This document shows positions 25,508 to 33,693 of a stretch of DNA of 38,018 nucleotides, piece by piece; position 1 is the first letter of the stretch; every line of letters starts with the position of its first letter. The DNA is from Cyanobacteria bacterium SW_9_44_58. Its GTDB lineage: Bacteria; Cyanobacteriota; Cyanobacteriia; Cyanobacteriales; Rubidibacteraceae. The notes beneath the pieces were generated by a model. It was given only the letters and a program-made list of their open reading frames with translations. It had not been told where the DNA came from and ran no database searches. The translations under genes were made by a program, and so were the position numbers. The stretch spans positions 1-38,018 of the forward strand of contig PXPI01000095.1 in NCBI GenBank assembly GCA_003021905.1, written 5' to 3'.

Positions 25508-26599
25508 CTATCTTTGTTGCTGTTCGCGCTCAATCGCTTCAAATAAAGCACGAAAATTGCCTTCACCGAAGCCTTGCGCTTGATGACGCCGTTCAATCAA
25601 TTCAAAAAAGAACGTTGGTTCATCAAAAATGGGTTGTGTAAAAATTTGTAACAACAAGGGAATCGCTAAGTCAGTGGTTGATGATTGAGTTGCTTCATTG
25701 GCTTCGCAATCCACTAAAACTTGCGCTTGTTGAATTTTTTCCCATTCCGGCTGTGAAAACGGAAGTTCTGGGAATCGTTGTTGCAGTTGGGTATAGTAAG
25801 TGTCTGGAACGCTTAAAAATGACACACCTAATGCCTTCAGGGCGAGTGTCGCTTCCGTGATGTTCGGTGTACTCAGGGCAATATGTTGGATTCCAGCACC
25901 GCGATTAAAATCAATAAATTCTTGGATTTGCGAATTATCGGAACTTGGCTCATTAATGGGAAATTGAACTTGGCCGCTGGGGGCAACTAAGACTTGTGAA
26001 TGCAGACCTGAGTAAGACGTTTCAATGGAAAACGCTTGTTTCCGTTGCCAACCAAATACTCGCTCATACCAACGAACTGTAGGAGATAAATCCCCTGCCC
26101 CGACATTGAGTACGAGGTGATCAATGTTAGTAAAATGTAAGCCCGCCGGCAAGGGGGAAGAAGACTTCTGTACCCAATGGGGAAGCCAGGGTAATAAAGG
26201 CGTTTGTCCCTGTCGTTCTACCAAAGTATGAACGAGCCCTGTAATTCCTGCAATTTGACACCATTTTAGACAGCCTTGTTCCGTTTCCATGGTTTGGAGA
26301 GGCTGCAACAGGGTGATGTCTTCCACTGGCATTTGTTGCAGTTGGTTTTCGAGATCGCAAACATGAAAGGTAACCGCTGCTACGCCTGGGGGATGCTGTT
26401 TCAGATAGGCGGCAACGGGATTGTCATTCCCTTGAGGGGAGTAAAGCAGGAACTCTGCTTCCCCGCTTTTAACAACTTCGATACAGCAATTGTGATAGTG
26501 AGTTGTCGGCGCAATTTGTTTAAATCCCATGTAAGAAGTAAACCAATTGCGCCAGCGGGAAGCATTTTCCACATAAAAGTGAATTTGATCAATTTTCAT
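25508..26599 (-). CDS. hppD: 4-Hydroxyphenylpyruvate dioxygenase
   Basis: A 363-residue enzyme from the ATG at 26599 (a TTG three codons earlier is unlikely). It makes homogentisate for tocopherol and, in some organisms, plastoquinone. Two vicinal-oxygen-chelate domains are present. The iron ligands lie in the C-terminal half: H161 (IDHLVLNV), H239 (IQHIALST) and E334 (TFFFELIERR). The C-terminal GFGEGNFRALFEAIE signature is complete. It is the short bacterial/cyanobacterial type. It is convergent with psbO and transcribed towards it, with the SDR gene upstream 54 bases away on the same strand. Confidence 0.95.
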   Translation of the reverse strand: MKIDQIHFYVENASRWRNWFTSYMGFKQIAPTTHYHNCCIEVVKSGEAEFLLYSPQGNDNPVAAYLKQHPPGVAAVTFHVCDLENQLQQMPVEDITLLQPLQTMETEQGCLKWCQIAGITGLVHTLVERQGQTPLLPWLPHWVQKSSSPLPAGLHFTNIDHLVLNVGAGDLSPTVRWYERVFGWQRKQAFSIETSYSGLHSQVLVAPSGQVQFPINEPSSDNSQIQEFIDFNRGAGIQHIALSTPNITEATLALKALGVSFLSVPDTYYTQLQQRFPELPFSQPEWEKIQQAQVLVDCEANEATQSSTTDLAIPLLLQIFTQPIFDEPTFFFELIERRHQAQGFGEGNFRALFEAIEREQQQR

Positions 26600-26652
26600 T
26601 GATGTCAAGCCTCAGTTCCTTGGCGCTTCCTCCCGATAGGATACAGTGTTTG

Positions 26653-27363
26653 TTAGAAAAATAAATGATTATCAGGTTGGATGTTTATTTCTGTGGGAAC
26701 TGCATTTGGTTCGGCTTGAAGGGCAAATAAAATTGCTTGGGCTGCTGTGTCTGCGCTTAGCATTTTTTCACGATCGACTTTTAAGCCCGCTTGATCCCAA
26801 AATGGCGTATTAACGCCCCCGAAGTAAAATAAGGTCACTTTGACCCCATAGCGTTTCAGTTCTTCTGCCAGACATTTGCTAAGCCCCACTGCGCCAAATT
26901 TAGAGGCACAATAAGCAGTCCCCATGGCCATGGGATGTTTTCCTAAAATGCCCACAAGATTGCAAATATGTCCCGATTTCTGCTTGCGCATTACTTCCGC
27001 AGCGGCTTGGGAGGTGTAAAAACTGCCTTTTAAGTTGAGATCAAGCATGTTATCCAAATCGGCAGGTTCAATTTTTTGATGGGGTTTCAGAATTCCTGCC
27101 CCTGCTGCATTAACTAAGACATCAATTTGACCGAACTGCGCGATCGTTTTTTCCATTAAGGTTTTGACTTGTTCGGGATTGGCAATATCGGTGGGAACGC
27201 TCAATACTTTTTCTGCGACTGAGAGTTGGGATACTAGGGCTGATAAACGCGCACTGTCCTTGGCGGCTAGCGCTAAATGGGCACCGGTTTCTGAGAGATA
27301 ATGGGTTAAGGTGGATCCAATCCCGCCAGTGGCACCAACGATGACAATAACTTTGCCTTCCAT
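26653..27363 (-). CDS. SDR family oxidoreductase lacking the usual catalytic serine
   Basis: A 236-residue classical short-chain dehydrogenase. The cofactor motif is GATGGIG (10-16), NAAG is at 85-88, the active-site asparagine is N110, and Y151-x3-K155 is present (YCASK). Counting 13 residues back from the tyrosine, where the catalytic serine normally stands (NISS-type motif), this protein has G138 in NLVGILG. So Tyr and Lys are kept but Ser is not; activity may be altered or lost. The substrate is unknown. It is upstream of hppD on the same strand, so the two may be co-transcribed. Confidence 0.85.
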   Translation of the reverse strand: MEGKVIVIVGATGGIGSTLTHYLSETGAHLALAAKDSARLSALVSQLSVAEKVLSVPTDIANPEQVKTLMEKTIAQFGQIDVLVNAAGAGILKPHQKIEPADLDNMLDLNLKGSFYTSQAAAEVMRKQKSGHICNLVGILGKHPMAMGTAYCASKFGAVGLSKCLAEELKRYGVKVTLFYFGGVNTPFWDQAGLKVDREKMLSADTAAQAILFALQAEPNAVPTEINIQPDNHLFF

Positions 27364-27466
27364 ATTTGTTACATATCTTTACATCTTGATCTATCTTAAC
27401 GATTCTTTACGAAAAAGCTCCGGGAAGAATCAATAACTCCCCTGGTTTACGGCAATTTTTACGAAT

Positions 27467-27510
27467 AAAAAATCCTCAATCGATCGCGCCCGTTGTGTTG
27501 CGGATTGAGG
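27467..27510 (-). terminator. Intrinsic terminator after the DUF2839 gene
   Basis: Read on the minus strand, CCTCAATC (27510-27503) pairs with GATTGAGG (27481-27474) and is followed by ATTTTTT. It lies just after the DUF2839 stop at 27524. Confidence 0.7.
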
Positions 27511-27523
27511 CGTTGGCTAAACA

Positions 27524-27739
27524 TTAATTGTTTAATTGCCACCAGCCAAAGGCAGGACCCACTAAGCGAATAGTAACCCAGTAAACCACCAAAAGACCAA
27601 TTCCGATCCAAGCCCCGCGCGTCGTCCATTTAACAAAGCGTTGCCCGTCTTTCTTGCTGATTCCAAGCCAGGGAATGAGTTTTTTCTCCTGACCATATTT
27701 CTCTCCCAAAGCTTCCCGACGACGTTTTGATTCACCCAT
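27524..27739 (-). CDS. DUF2839 domain-containing protein
   Basis: A 71-residue protein matching the cyanobacterial DUF2839 pattern: a basic N terminus GESKRRREALGEKYGQEKK, a central WTTRGAWIGIGLLVVYWVTIRLVGPA membrane segment, and a short C-terminal tail. The function is unknown; the family is almost restricted to cyanobacteria. The protein probably has its basic part in the cytoplasm. It is 60 bases downstream of the YajQ gene on the same strand and has a clear terminator after it. Confidence 0.82.
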   Translation of the reverse strand: MGESKRRREALGEKYGQEKKLIPWLGISKKDGQRFVKWTTRGAWIGIGLLVVYWVTIRLVGPAFGWWQLNN

Positions 27740-27798
27740 AATTCGCTACTCGTCTAATCCTGCCGTTTTGGATTAATTTTATCGCAGTTAGAGGAAGA

Positions 27799-28290
27799 CT
27801 AACGATAATTGGTAATTTGCAACGGAATGGCATAATTGGTTTGTTTGAGCAATTGGATTACTTGTTGCAGTTCATCTTTGGATTTACTGGAAACCCTGAC
27901 ACGATCGCCCTGAATGGAAGCTTGTACTTTTTTAAACTCGTCTTTAATTTGTTTGCTGATTTGTTTGGCTAAGTCTTGATCAATGCCTTGCTTTAAATTG
28001 ATGACTTGGCGCACGCGACCGCCACTAGCCGATTCTACTTTTCCGTAATCAAAGATTTTTTGAGACAGATTCCGCTTTGCCGCTTTATTGCGAAGAATGT
28101 CATGGATGGCATCTAAGGTAAATTCACTATCGGTATTAACGACAATTGAGTCTTCATTTAAATCAAGGGTGGTTTTTGAATCCTTGAGATCGTAACGGTT
28201 TTCAATTTCTCTTCGGACTTGATCAACGGCGTTGACCATTTCTTGATGATCAAACTCGCTAACAATATCAAACGTGTAGTTAGAGGCCAT
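27799..28290 (-). CDS. YajQ family nucleotide-binding protein
   Basis: A 163-residue UPF0234/YajQ protein from the ATG at 28290 (a TTG two codons earlier is unlikely). Family blocks are complete: [35 protein letters not shown] and [24 protein letters not shown]. Two ferredoxin-like halves are expected. YajQ proteins bind cyclic di-GMP or other nucleotides in some bacteria; the role in cyanobacteria is untested. It lies 36 bases downstream of the broken MAPEG gene and on the same strand. Confidence 0.92.
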   Translation of the reverse strand: MASNYTFDIVSEFDHQEMVNAVDQVRREIENRYDLKDSKTTLDLNEDSIVVNTDSEFTLDAIHDILRNKAAKRNLSQKIFDYGKVESASGGRVRQVINLKQGIDQDLAKQISKQIKDEFKKVQASIQGDRVRVSSKSKDELQQVIQLLKQTNYAIPLQITNYR

Positions 28291-28325
28291 AGACAAGATT
28301 GGTGGTGCTCAACAGTAACAGGAAA

Positions 28326-28936
28326 TTAAAGTGAGGAATTAATTTCTAGGATACTCAATCCATAAAGAATCATACTACTTAATGAGCCCAGCGCAAACAT
28401 CAGCGATCGCAGCGGGGGGAGATTGGCAATATAAAAAATCGGATAGAAAAAGCGCCCCGCTACATAAGCAAGGGCCGCCCAAACTGCGAACTGAGAATCG
28501 ACTTGCGTAACATAAGCCATGATAGCTGCCGGCGCATAAAAAATAAACGATTCAAAGGCATTTTGATGAGCCCAAGTTGCCCGTTTGGCGTATGGCGGCA
28601 ATTTCTCCAGCATAGTGCGGGGGGCTTGATAGTCGTATCCGACTTTTGACACTCCCCTGCCTAAAGGCGAGGGGATTCTCGCTTCAACGGGAGAAACTAG
28701 GCGACACGGAACCTAATCCTGACATCACCCCCGCTTCTTTACCCTCAGCGAGCCTTATTCGGGACTACCCGTCCCTACTTAACCTTTATCATATCACATT
28801 ATTTCCCTAAAGGGAGGGACTTTAGACCCGTGATTTTCGGTAAACGAGCCCAGCCCACTACCATAAAGGGCAAATAGATTAAAATTGCCCCGCTTGCCAG
28901 AGAATAAAGCAACACTGCCTGAATCGAAGTTTCCAT
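28326..28936 (-). pseudogene. MAPEG family membrane protein gene split by a mini-element
   Basis: The N-terminal 39 codons begin at the ATG at 28936 (METSIQAVLLYSLASGAIL ... WARLPKITGLK). The rest (VGYDYQAPRTMLEKLPPYAKRATWAHQNAFESF, then membrane segments, to the stop at 28326) resumes at about 28645. Removing a 176-bp insert (28646-28821) joins the two parts in one frame of about 145 codons, the normal size for MAPEG proteins (small four-helix membrane glutathione-transferase-like enzymes). The LEKLPPYAKRATWAHQNAFE block is the family signature. The insert shifts the frame (176 is not a multiple of three) and also offers a GTG start for the second half, so a truncated product is possible but would lack the first helix. 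Confidence 0.9.
28646..28821 (-). mobile_element. 176-bp TnpB-type (IS200/IS605) non-autonomous mini-element
   Basis: A mini-element with no coding capacity. Read on the minus strand, it starts AGTCCCTCCC with the stem CCCT/AGGG. It carries internal hairpins (GGGAC/GTCCC at 28761-28775, TTCTC/GAGAA at 28676-28695) and ends in a hairpin TCCCC-tGCC-TAAA-GGC-gaGGGGA (28653-28674) followed by GTGTCAA. The ends match those of the two tnpB elements in this window, which also finish in TCAA. The flanks show no target duplication, as expected for the single-strand HUH mechanism. It resembles the PATE class that carries TnpB-element ends and guide-RNA-like stems. Confidence 0.85.
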
Positions 28937-28939
28937 GCC

Positions 28940-29452
28940 TTAATCAAAGTAAAATAAGGTGACCAGTTTACGATCTTCTTCTGCTTCTTCGCAGGTTTTG
29001 AGCAGTGTATAGCTGTCATGAAAAGCAAAACAAATCAATTGCTGACAGCGAGAGATGATTTCTCGATTGCACAGAGAACTGGCTTCGGCAAGAGAAAGTT
29101 CCTCTTGTTCTGGATTTTCTACTAAGTGAATCACCTGCGAAAGTTGATCTTGCGATTCTTGCGGTTGTTGTTTTAGGCTTTGGGGCAAAATAACGGTTAA
29201 TAAATTGGGATCGCCGCGCATTGCCCCTTTAATGACCGCAGAATTGGTTCCTGTCGCACCAGACGTAACTAGACGATTCCCCCCTAAAACGAGGGCATAA
29301 CTCATCATTTCAATAAGTTGCTGATGCGTAATGGGAACATGGCGAGAGCCAAGAATAGCAATTCGTTTAGAACCAGTTTGTTGAATTGCTGCCAGTTCTT
29401 GGGTCAGAGTATCCAGTTGGATGGGTTCGGTAGTCGATGTCGATTGAGTCAA
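28940..29452 (-). CDS. DprA-like (SLOG fold) DNA recombination-mediator A family protein
   Basis: A 170-residue protein with a Rossmann-like SLOG core as in DprA/Smf but without the other DprA domains. The fold is marked by RIAILGSRHVPITH, then NRLVTSGATGTNSAVIKGAM, LLTVILPQSL, and the C-terminal LICFAFHDSYTLLKTCEEAEE. Cyanobacterial proteins of this type are annotated as DNA recombination-mediator protein A. Whether it loads RecA or instead binds a nucleotide ligand is unknown. It lies three bases upstream of the broken MAPEG gene, an operon-like spacing. Confidence 0.78.
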   Translation of the reverse strand: MTQSTSTTEPIQLDTLTQELAAIQQTGSKRIAILGSRHVPITHQQLIEMMSYALVLGGNRLVTSGATGTNSAVIKGAMRGDPNLLTVILPQSLKQQPQESQDQLSQVIHLVENPEQEELSLAEASSLCNREIISRCQQLICFAFHDSYTLLKTCEEAEEDRKLVTLFYFD

Positions 29453-29642
29453 AGACGCTTACACTTGCCTAGATTGACCAACAATTAGATTTAGAGTCAG
29501 TACTTTCGATGTTTGAAAAGCAATCAGCTCTAACCTTTGTTATTCTATCAGACATGATCGCGATCGCGTACCTTTTTCATTTCCTTTTTATCGTTTTTCT
29601 TGGCAGTTTGAGGCCAATCATGTTACTCTAAAGGAAGCGTTA

Positions 29643-29716
<74 letters not shown>

Positions 29717-29815
29717 TTTTTAAAGAAGGTAGGAAAGGTTCCCGATCTGCCTTGGCCGGTAAAATGTAGTTAAGCATAGACTTTTCCCACTTGCTGATCA
29801 ACACCGCCATTTTCC

Positions 29816-30841
29816 TTATTTTGAAGGAGACGGCGAATTTTCAACTTCAGAATTGGGAAACGGACGCTGACGAGGATAATGGGCAGGATGGGGGGCAAGT
29901 TCCGAGCCCGTGAACCAACCATTGGTACAGAATTTCGGAAGAATTTCTTTAATAAATGCCTCTGCCGCTTTAGAACGATAACGATTGGGATTAATAATCA
30001 AAGAGAGTCTCCGTTTTACGACTACCTCTTGAATACTAATGCGATGCAAGGTTCCCATTTGCAATTCTTTCTCAATGGCGGAAACCGAAGCGAACGCTAC
30101 TCCTAAACCGGATTGCACAGCATTTTTAATTGCTTCAATAGAATTTAATTCCATTTCAATATTGAGACGTTTGGGATTAATCCCGGATTGGGTTAAAACT
30201 TGATCAATAACTTTGCGAATGGTGGACTGAGAATCGAGAGTAATAAAATTTAGTTTATACAAATCTTCTTTGGGAATGGCTTCTTCCTTGGCCATGGGAT
30301 GGGAACCGCCTATAATCAAAGCTAATTCATCTTCCGCATACGGGAAAATTTCCAGCGTATCATGCAATTCTGGGGGAACTTCCCCGCCAATAATTGCCAG
30401 ATCTACTTGTCCGTTGGCAACACTCCAGGAAGTACGACGGGTAGAATGCACTTGCAACTGTACTGAGACATCCGAGTATTTTTGTCGAAATAACCCCAGC
30501 ATTCGAGGCAATAGATACGTTCCTGTGGTTTGAGATGCCCCAATTAGTAAGGTTCCTCCCTGTAGGTTTTCTAAATCTTCGATCGCGCGACAGGTTTCTT
30601 GACACAAAGACAGAATTTTCTCGCCATAGGTCAGCAAGAGTTGTCCGGCTTCGGTGAGTTGGGCGCGTCTTCCTCCTCGATCAAACAAGGGGACGTTCAT
30701 TTGCCGCTCTAAGTTCTGTACCTGAAGGCTAATTGCCGGTTGAGACACATAAAGGGTATCCGCCGCGCGCTTGAAGCTGCCTTCTGCCGCGATCGCTTTT
30801 AAGATTTGCAGTTGATCGAGAGAAAACGGTATGTCTGACAT
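29816..30841 (-). CDS. rbcR: LysR-type regulator RbcR
   Basis: A LysR-type regulator of about 341 residues from the ATG at 30841, which begins [22 protein letters not shown], the standard start; an upstream start at 30904 would add 21 unrelated residues. The winged helix-turn-helix covers about residues 5-65 ([20 protein letters not shown]). The effector domain carries [20 protein letters not shown] and [10 protein letters not shown]. This strongly matches RbcR/Ycf30, which activates RuBisCO and other carbon-fixation genes in cyanobacteria and red-algal plastids. It is divergent from the Z-ISO gene. Two LysR-like inverted repeats lie between them, as expected for autoregulation. A Pro/Ser-rich tail follows the usual end. 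Confidence 0.9.
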   Translation of the reverse strand: MSDIPFSLDQLQILKAIAAEGSFKRAADTLYVSQPAISLQVQNLERQMNVPLFDRGGRRAQLTEAGQLLLTYGEKILSLCQETCRAIEDLENLQGGTLLIGASQTTGTYLLPRMLGLFRQKYSDVSVQLQVHSTRRTSWSVANGQVDLAIIGGEVPPELHDTLEIFPYAEDELALIIGGSHPMAKEEAIPKEDLYKLNFITLDSQSTIRKVIDQVLTQSGINPKRLNIEMELNSIEAIKNAVQSGLGVAFASVSAIEKELQMGTLHRISIQEVVVKRRLSLIINPNRYRSKAAEAFIKEILPKFCTNGWFTGSELAPHPAHYPRQRPFPNSEVENSPSPSK

Positions 30842-30938
30842 CTCTTTGCCAAAGATAGGAGAATACAAGGAATAATAAGGAATACGTTTCGACATGAGGC
30901 TCATTACCTCTTCTGAATTGACAGTAACACGAAATCCT

Positions 30939-31000
30939 AATGCTTAGAGACAAGCGTTACCGATTCCCAAATGGGCTAGGATCAATTCAAAAAAAGAATT
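30939..31000. promoter_or_regulatory. Candidate LysR-type operators between rbcR and Z-ISO
   Basis: Two inverted repeats stand in the 170-base divergent region: AATGCTT-agagac-AAGCGTT (30939-30958, one mismatch) and AATTC-aaaaaaa-GAATT (30984-31000, perfect). Spacing and AT-rich arms fit LysR-type sites; regulation by RbcR is inference. Confidence 0.45.
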
Positions 31001-31011
31001 AGAATAACGGC

Positions 31012-31731
31012 ATGAATGAACAACAGTGGTTTGCCACCAGCCATGGCATAATGTTAGCTCTCTTGGCGGGATTTGCAGTTGCCCATAGTGGATTGGCCGC
31101 TTTGCGTCCTTGGGGTGAGCAACTCCTAGGGGCACGCTTATACCGAGTGGGGTTTGCTCTGGTTAGTCTTCCCCTAGCTGTAATTTTAGTTGTTTATTTC
31201 TTTAATCATCGCTACGATGGCATCATTTTATGGCAGGTCCAAACGCAACCGGGGATTTTTGAGTTGGTTTGGCTGCTCTCGGCCATCTCATTTTTATTTC
31301 TCTATCCCGCGACGTTTAATTTATTAGAGATTGCCGCCATTGAAAAACCCCAACTCCACCTTTATGAAACAGGCATTATTCGCATTACTCGCCACCCGCA
31401 AATGGTGGGACAAGTCATTTGGTGTATTGCCCATACCCTTTGGATTGGCAGTTCCTTTAGCTTAGTAACCTCTTTGGGCTTGATTGCTCATCATTTATTT
31501 GGGGTTTGGCATGGCGATCGCCGCTTACAATCCCGTTATGGAGAGACTTTTATCCAAGCTAAAGAACGTACTTCTGTGATTCCGTTTCTAGCAATTATAC
31601 AAGGCCGTCAAACGCTAAAATGGCGGGAATTCCTCCGTCCTGCCTATCTGGGAGTAGCGATTTTTACTTATTTGTTGTGGCGCGCCCATCCTTGGTTAAT
31701 CCAAATGAGCGCACAGTTAAATTTATTTTAA
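31012..31731 (+). CDS. NnrU family protein, probable 15-cis-zeta-carotene isomerase (Z-ISO)
   Basis: A 239-residue membrane protein of the NnrU/Z-ISO family. Six or so hydrophobic segments are seen. Conserved histidines include those in AHSGLAALRPWGE, RITRHPQMVGQVIWCIAHTLWIG and GLIAHHLFGVWHGDRRLQ. Plant Z-ISO is a haem protein using such histidines to isomerise the 15-cis bond of zeta-carotene, and the Synechocystis homologue has the same role. The cyanobacterial form matches in length and motif order. The ATG at 31012 is chosen, and the divergent rbcR gene shares the upstream region. Confidence 0.8.
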   Translation: MNEQQWFATSHGIMLALLAGFAVAHSGLAALRPWGEQLLGARLYRVGFALVSLPLAVILVVYFFNHRYDGIILWQVQTQPGIFELVWLLSAISFLFLYPATFNLLEIAAIEKPQLHLYETGIIRITRHPQMVGQVIWCIAHTLWIGSSFSLVTSLGLIAHHLFGVWHGDRRLQSRYGETFIQAKERTSVIPFLAIIQGRQTLKWREFLRPAYLGVAIFTYLLWRAHPWLIQMSAQLNLF

Positions 31732-31790
31732 ATTGGAGAAAGCCGAGCATACCATTAATTAAGCACAACTCATTTGAGGAAGGAAGCATC

Positions 31791-32003
31791 ATGTCAGAAC
31801 AACAGCATCAACAACCTCAAGTTCCGGTAGAAGTTGTCCTCAGTGTCCTAACAGTTCCGGTTTTAGGGGGGCTTATCGGCGCGCGATCGCTGCAGCAAAG
31901 TTTAATTGATCTCGGAGAAGCGAGTGAAGAGTTATTTCGAGGGGATCGCTTACCAATTCTTCATTTTCAGCAACAAAAGGAGTTGACATCCTCATCCCAC
32001 TAA
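31791..32003 (+). CDS. Small cyanobacterial protein, 3' end replaced by a tnpB element
   Basis: A 70-residue protein beginning MSEQQHQQPQVPVEVVLSVL, with an N-terminal hydrophobic stretch (VEVVLSVLTVPVLGGLIGA) and a conserved-looking LGEASEELFRGDRLPIL block. A good ribosome binding site (GAGGAAGGAA) precedes the ATG. The tnpB element starts right after codon GAG (31980-31982), so the last residues LTSSSH and the stop come from the element's right end. Joining the outer flanks (31982 to 33418) keeps the frame open for about 23 more codons. Function unknown. It follows Z-ISO by 59 bases. Confidence 0.6.
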   Translation: MSEQQHQQPQVPVEVVLSVLTVPVLGGLIGARSLQQSLIDLGEASEELFRGDRLPILHFQQQKELTSSSH

Positions 32004-32210
32004 GCCTGACGGCTATAGTGGGAGATTCCTAACCTCGCGATTAGGCTTTCCTGTCTCTTCAGCTCTTGACTAGGCAATGCCCCCGTCAGATCGCCTCCAC
32101 AGGCAATTTGTTTAACGTCCAACCCCTGCCCGAGGTCAGACAATCCTTCAGGTCTGCGATCCTCGCTCCGCTTTCCGATGCGCGGGAAACCCGCGCTTGG
32201 CTCAGACCTC
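31983..32210 (-). ncRNA. Candidate TnpB guide (omega/re) RNA region
   Basis: TnpB elements produce a guide RNA from the 3' end of tnpB through the right end. On this strand the region holds a nested hairpin (AGGTCTG/CAGACCT at 32150-32209 around GCGCGGG-aaa-CCCGCGC at 32180-32196), a stem CCTAA/TTAGG (32028-32045) and the terminal right-end hairpin. CGAGGTC (32204-32210) could alternatively pair with GACCTCG (32131-32137). The guide would be the flank beyond 31983, that is, the interrupted small gene. Existence and extent are inferred. Confidence 0.55.
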
Positions 32211-33336
32211 GATTTCTTATTACTTCCGCAGACACCACATCTCTCGAACCAACATAACCGCATTCAGGACAATGATGAACTCTTACATCTAGAGTTTTCT
32301 TACCTGTATGCGCTCCACACTGAGAACACTCTTGAGATGTCCCATCTTTATCAACTTTGGCAAAATAAACATCTCGCTTGAAGCAGACCCACTGAAGGAT
32401 GTTGACAAACTGCCCAAAGCCAGCATCCGCAGTGTGCTTAGACAACATCCCTCGTTGCCAACTGCGGAAATTGATGTCCTCGACAAAGACCATTCCAACA
32501 CCATCACATAAGTGGTGCGCCAACTTGAAGTGCCAATCCTTGCGAGTGTCTGAGATGCGTTGATGGAGTCTTGCTATCTTGCGATTCAGTTTATGGCGAT
32601 TGTTTGACCCCTTTTGTTTGTTCTTTAGCCTGCGTTGGAGCAATTTCAGCTTCCGTTGCAGAGATCTTAAGAATCGGGGGCGCTTTACCTCTAACCCGTC
32701 GCTAGTAGCAACAAACTTATCAAAGCCCAAATCCAAGCCCCTAGGATGTCCGTGGGGGAAAGGTTGGGGCACCTCCACATCCAATTGGAGAGACAGCATG
32801 ACAAAGTAGCCGGAAGCCTTACGGACAACTCTGGCCTGTTTGACCTGAAACCCCTCTGGAATTTCTCTTGACTTTCTGAACCTTACCCAACCTAGTTGGG
32901 GTAGCTTGATTTGATTCCCTTTAACTAACTCTTTCCCTCTTAGTTGAGGGTAAACGTAAGACCTAAACCGATACCGATTCTTAAACCTGGGGAATCCTAA
33001 GCCTTTCACCTTCATCGCAGCAAATGCTCGATCAAGCGTTCTCAAGACTTGTTGTAGAACTTGGGCATTGACTGATTTCAGGCGTGAATCGGTTTTCTTG
33101 GCTTCGGTTAAAGCTTTGGCTTGTTTGTGGTAGTTAGGGTAAGGTTCATCAGCAGGGATGATATATTCCTGTTGAATGGAGCAAGCGTTAATGGGCGACT
33201 TGCGGGAGTTGTGCCAATCTTTTCTTTCCCTTAGAGCAAAATTCCAAACCGAACGGCAGACTGAGAGCGTATGCTCGATCATGTCAATCTGCTGTTGATT
33301 CGGCTCTAATTTGTACTCGTAGGTCAGGGTAAGCAT
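32086..33336 (-). CDS. tnpB: TnpB family RNA-guided nuclease
   Basis: A 416-residue TnpB from the ATG at 33336 (MLTLTYEYKLEPNQQ, the usual start); a TTG at 33351 is less likely. The RuvC triad is complete: D202 (GLDLGFD), E286 (VFVEDINF) and D366 (GSRDVVSAE, where relatives often have DRDVNAA). The zinc finger has four cysteines (C337, C340, C356, C359; CSQC...CPEC). The helical insert with KQKGSNNRHKLNRKIARLH is typical. TnpB cuts DNA under guidance of RNA from its own right end and keeps the element in place. It looks intact and so may be active. Confidence 0.93.
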   Translation of the reverse strand: MLTLTYEYKLEPNQQQIDMIEHTLSVCRSVWNFALRERKDWHNSRKSPINACSIQQEYIIPADEPYPNYHKQAKALTEAKKTDSRLKSVNAQVLQQVLRTLDRAFAAMKVKGLGFPRFKNRYRFRSYVYPQLRGKELVKGNQIKLPQLGWVRFRKSREIPEGFQVKQARVVRKASGYFVMLSLQLDVEVPQPFPHGHPRGLDLGFDKFVATSDGLEVKRPRFLRSLQRKLKLLQRRLKNKQKGSNNRHKLNRKIARLHQRISDTRKDWHFKLAHHLCDGVGMVFVEDINFRSWQRGMLSKHTADAGFGQFVNILQWVCFKRDVYFAKVDKDGTSQECSQCGAHTGKKTLDVRVHHCPECGYVGSRDVVSAEVIRNRGLSQARVSRASESGARIADLKDCLTSGRGWTLNKLPVEAI

Positions 33337-33417
33337 TGGTTGTTTGCGCAATTACTTAGGTTAATCATAACCTAAATACACAGTTTTGTCATTTGTGTAC
33401 GATTGTCCTAACGGACT

Positions 33418-33693
33418 TTGTTTGTTGTCACGATTCATCTACCCGCCCGCGCTCCTAACGTCGCTATAACGGAGCGGAGCGCTACGAGCATCCTCTCCTG
33501 ACATTAAGATAGAAATTCAAGAATAAAAACTGGAATTGTTATGCCCTTCTCGGGAAGGAAACCGATATAATTACGGACAGGCAAAACAACCTAGGGTAGG
33601 CAGTGTGATGGAAAATCATCAATTGCCAAATGCTTTTTTCATCTATTAGGTTGGTTGACATTCCCGCTAAATTATTATTTGAAGATTTAGATC
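33418..33693. promoter_or_regulatory. Intergenic region upstream of ppc
   Basis: No gene is seen here; the ungenic stretch begins at the tnpB start (33337). The first part continues the frame of the interrupted small gene to a TGA near 33500 and includes a GCGnAGCG-rich patch (33455-33490) like that at the window start. The part nearer ppc is AT-rich and holds a CCTTC/GAAGG hairpin (33545-33558). The ppc promoter should lie here but cannot be pinned down. Confidence 0.4.

Larger units (their letters stand above)
31983..33417 (-). mobile_element. 1435-bp tnpB-only IS200/IS605-type element
   Basis: The left end (33417 on this strand) begins AGTCCG with stem GTCC/GGAC (33405-33416). The right end (31983) closes with hairpin CCCACTA-AGCC / GGCT-a-TAGTGGG (31996-32022) and GATGTCAA. 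Only tnpB is carried; no Y1 transposase tnpA is present. The flanks show no target duplication. A perfect inverted repeat TTAGGTTA-atca-TAACCTAA (33356-33375) sits 20 bases upstream of the tnpB start. Boundaries are inferred by comparison with the 176-bp mini-element and the second tnpB element. Confidence 0.8.

Noticed and set aside
32578-32810. Plus-strand frames within tnpB-1
   Set aside because: Shadows of the minus-strand tnpB; no independent coding signal.
31983-33417. CRISPR or Cas12-like locus suggested by the RuvC nuclease
   Set aside because: The protein has TnpB length and zinc finger, and no repeat-spacer array exists anywhere in the window.
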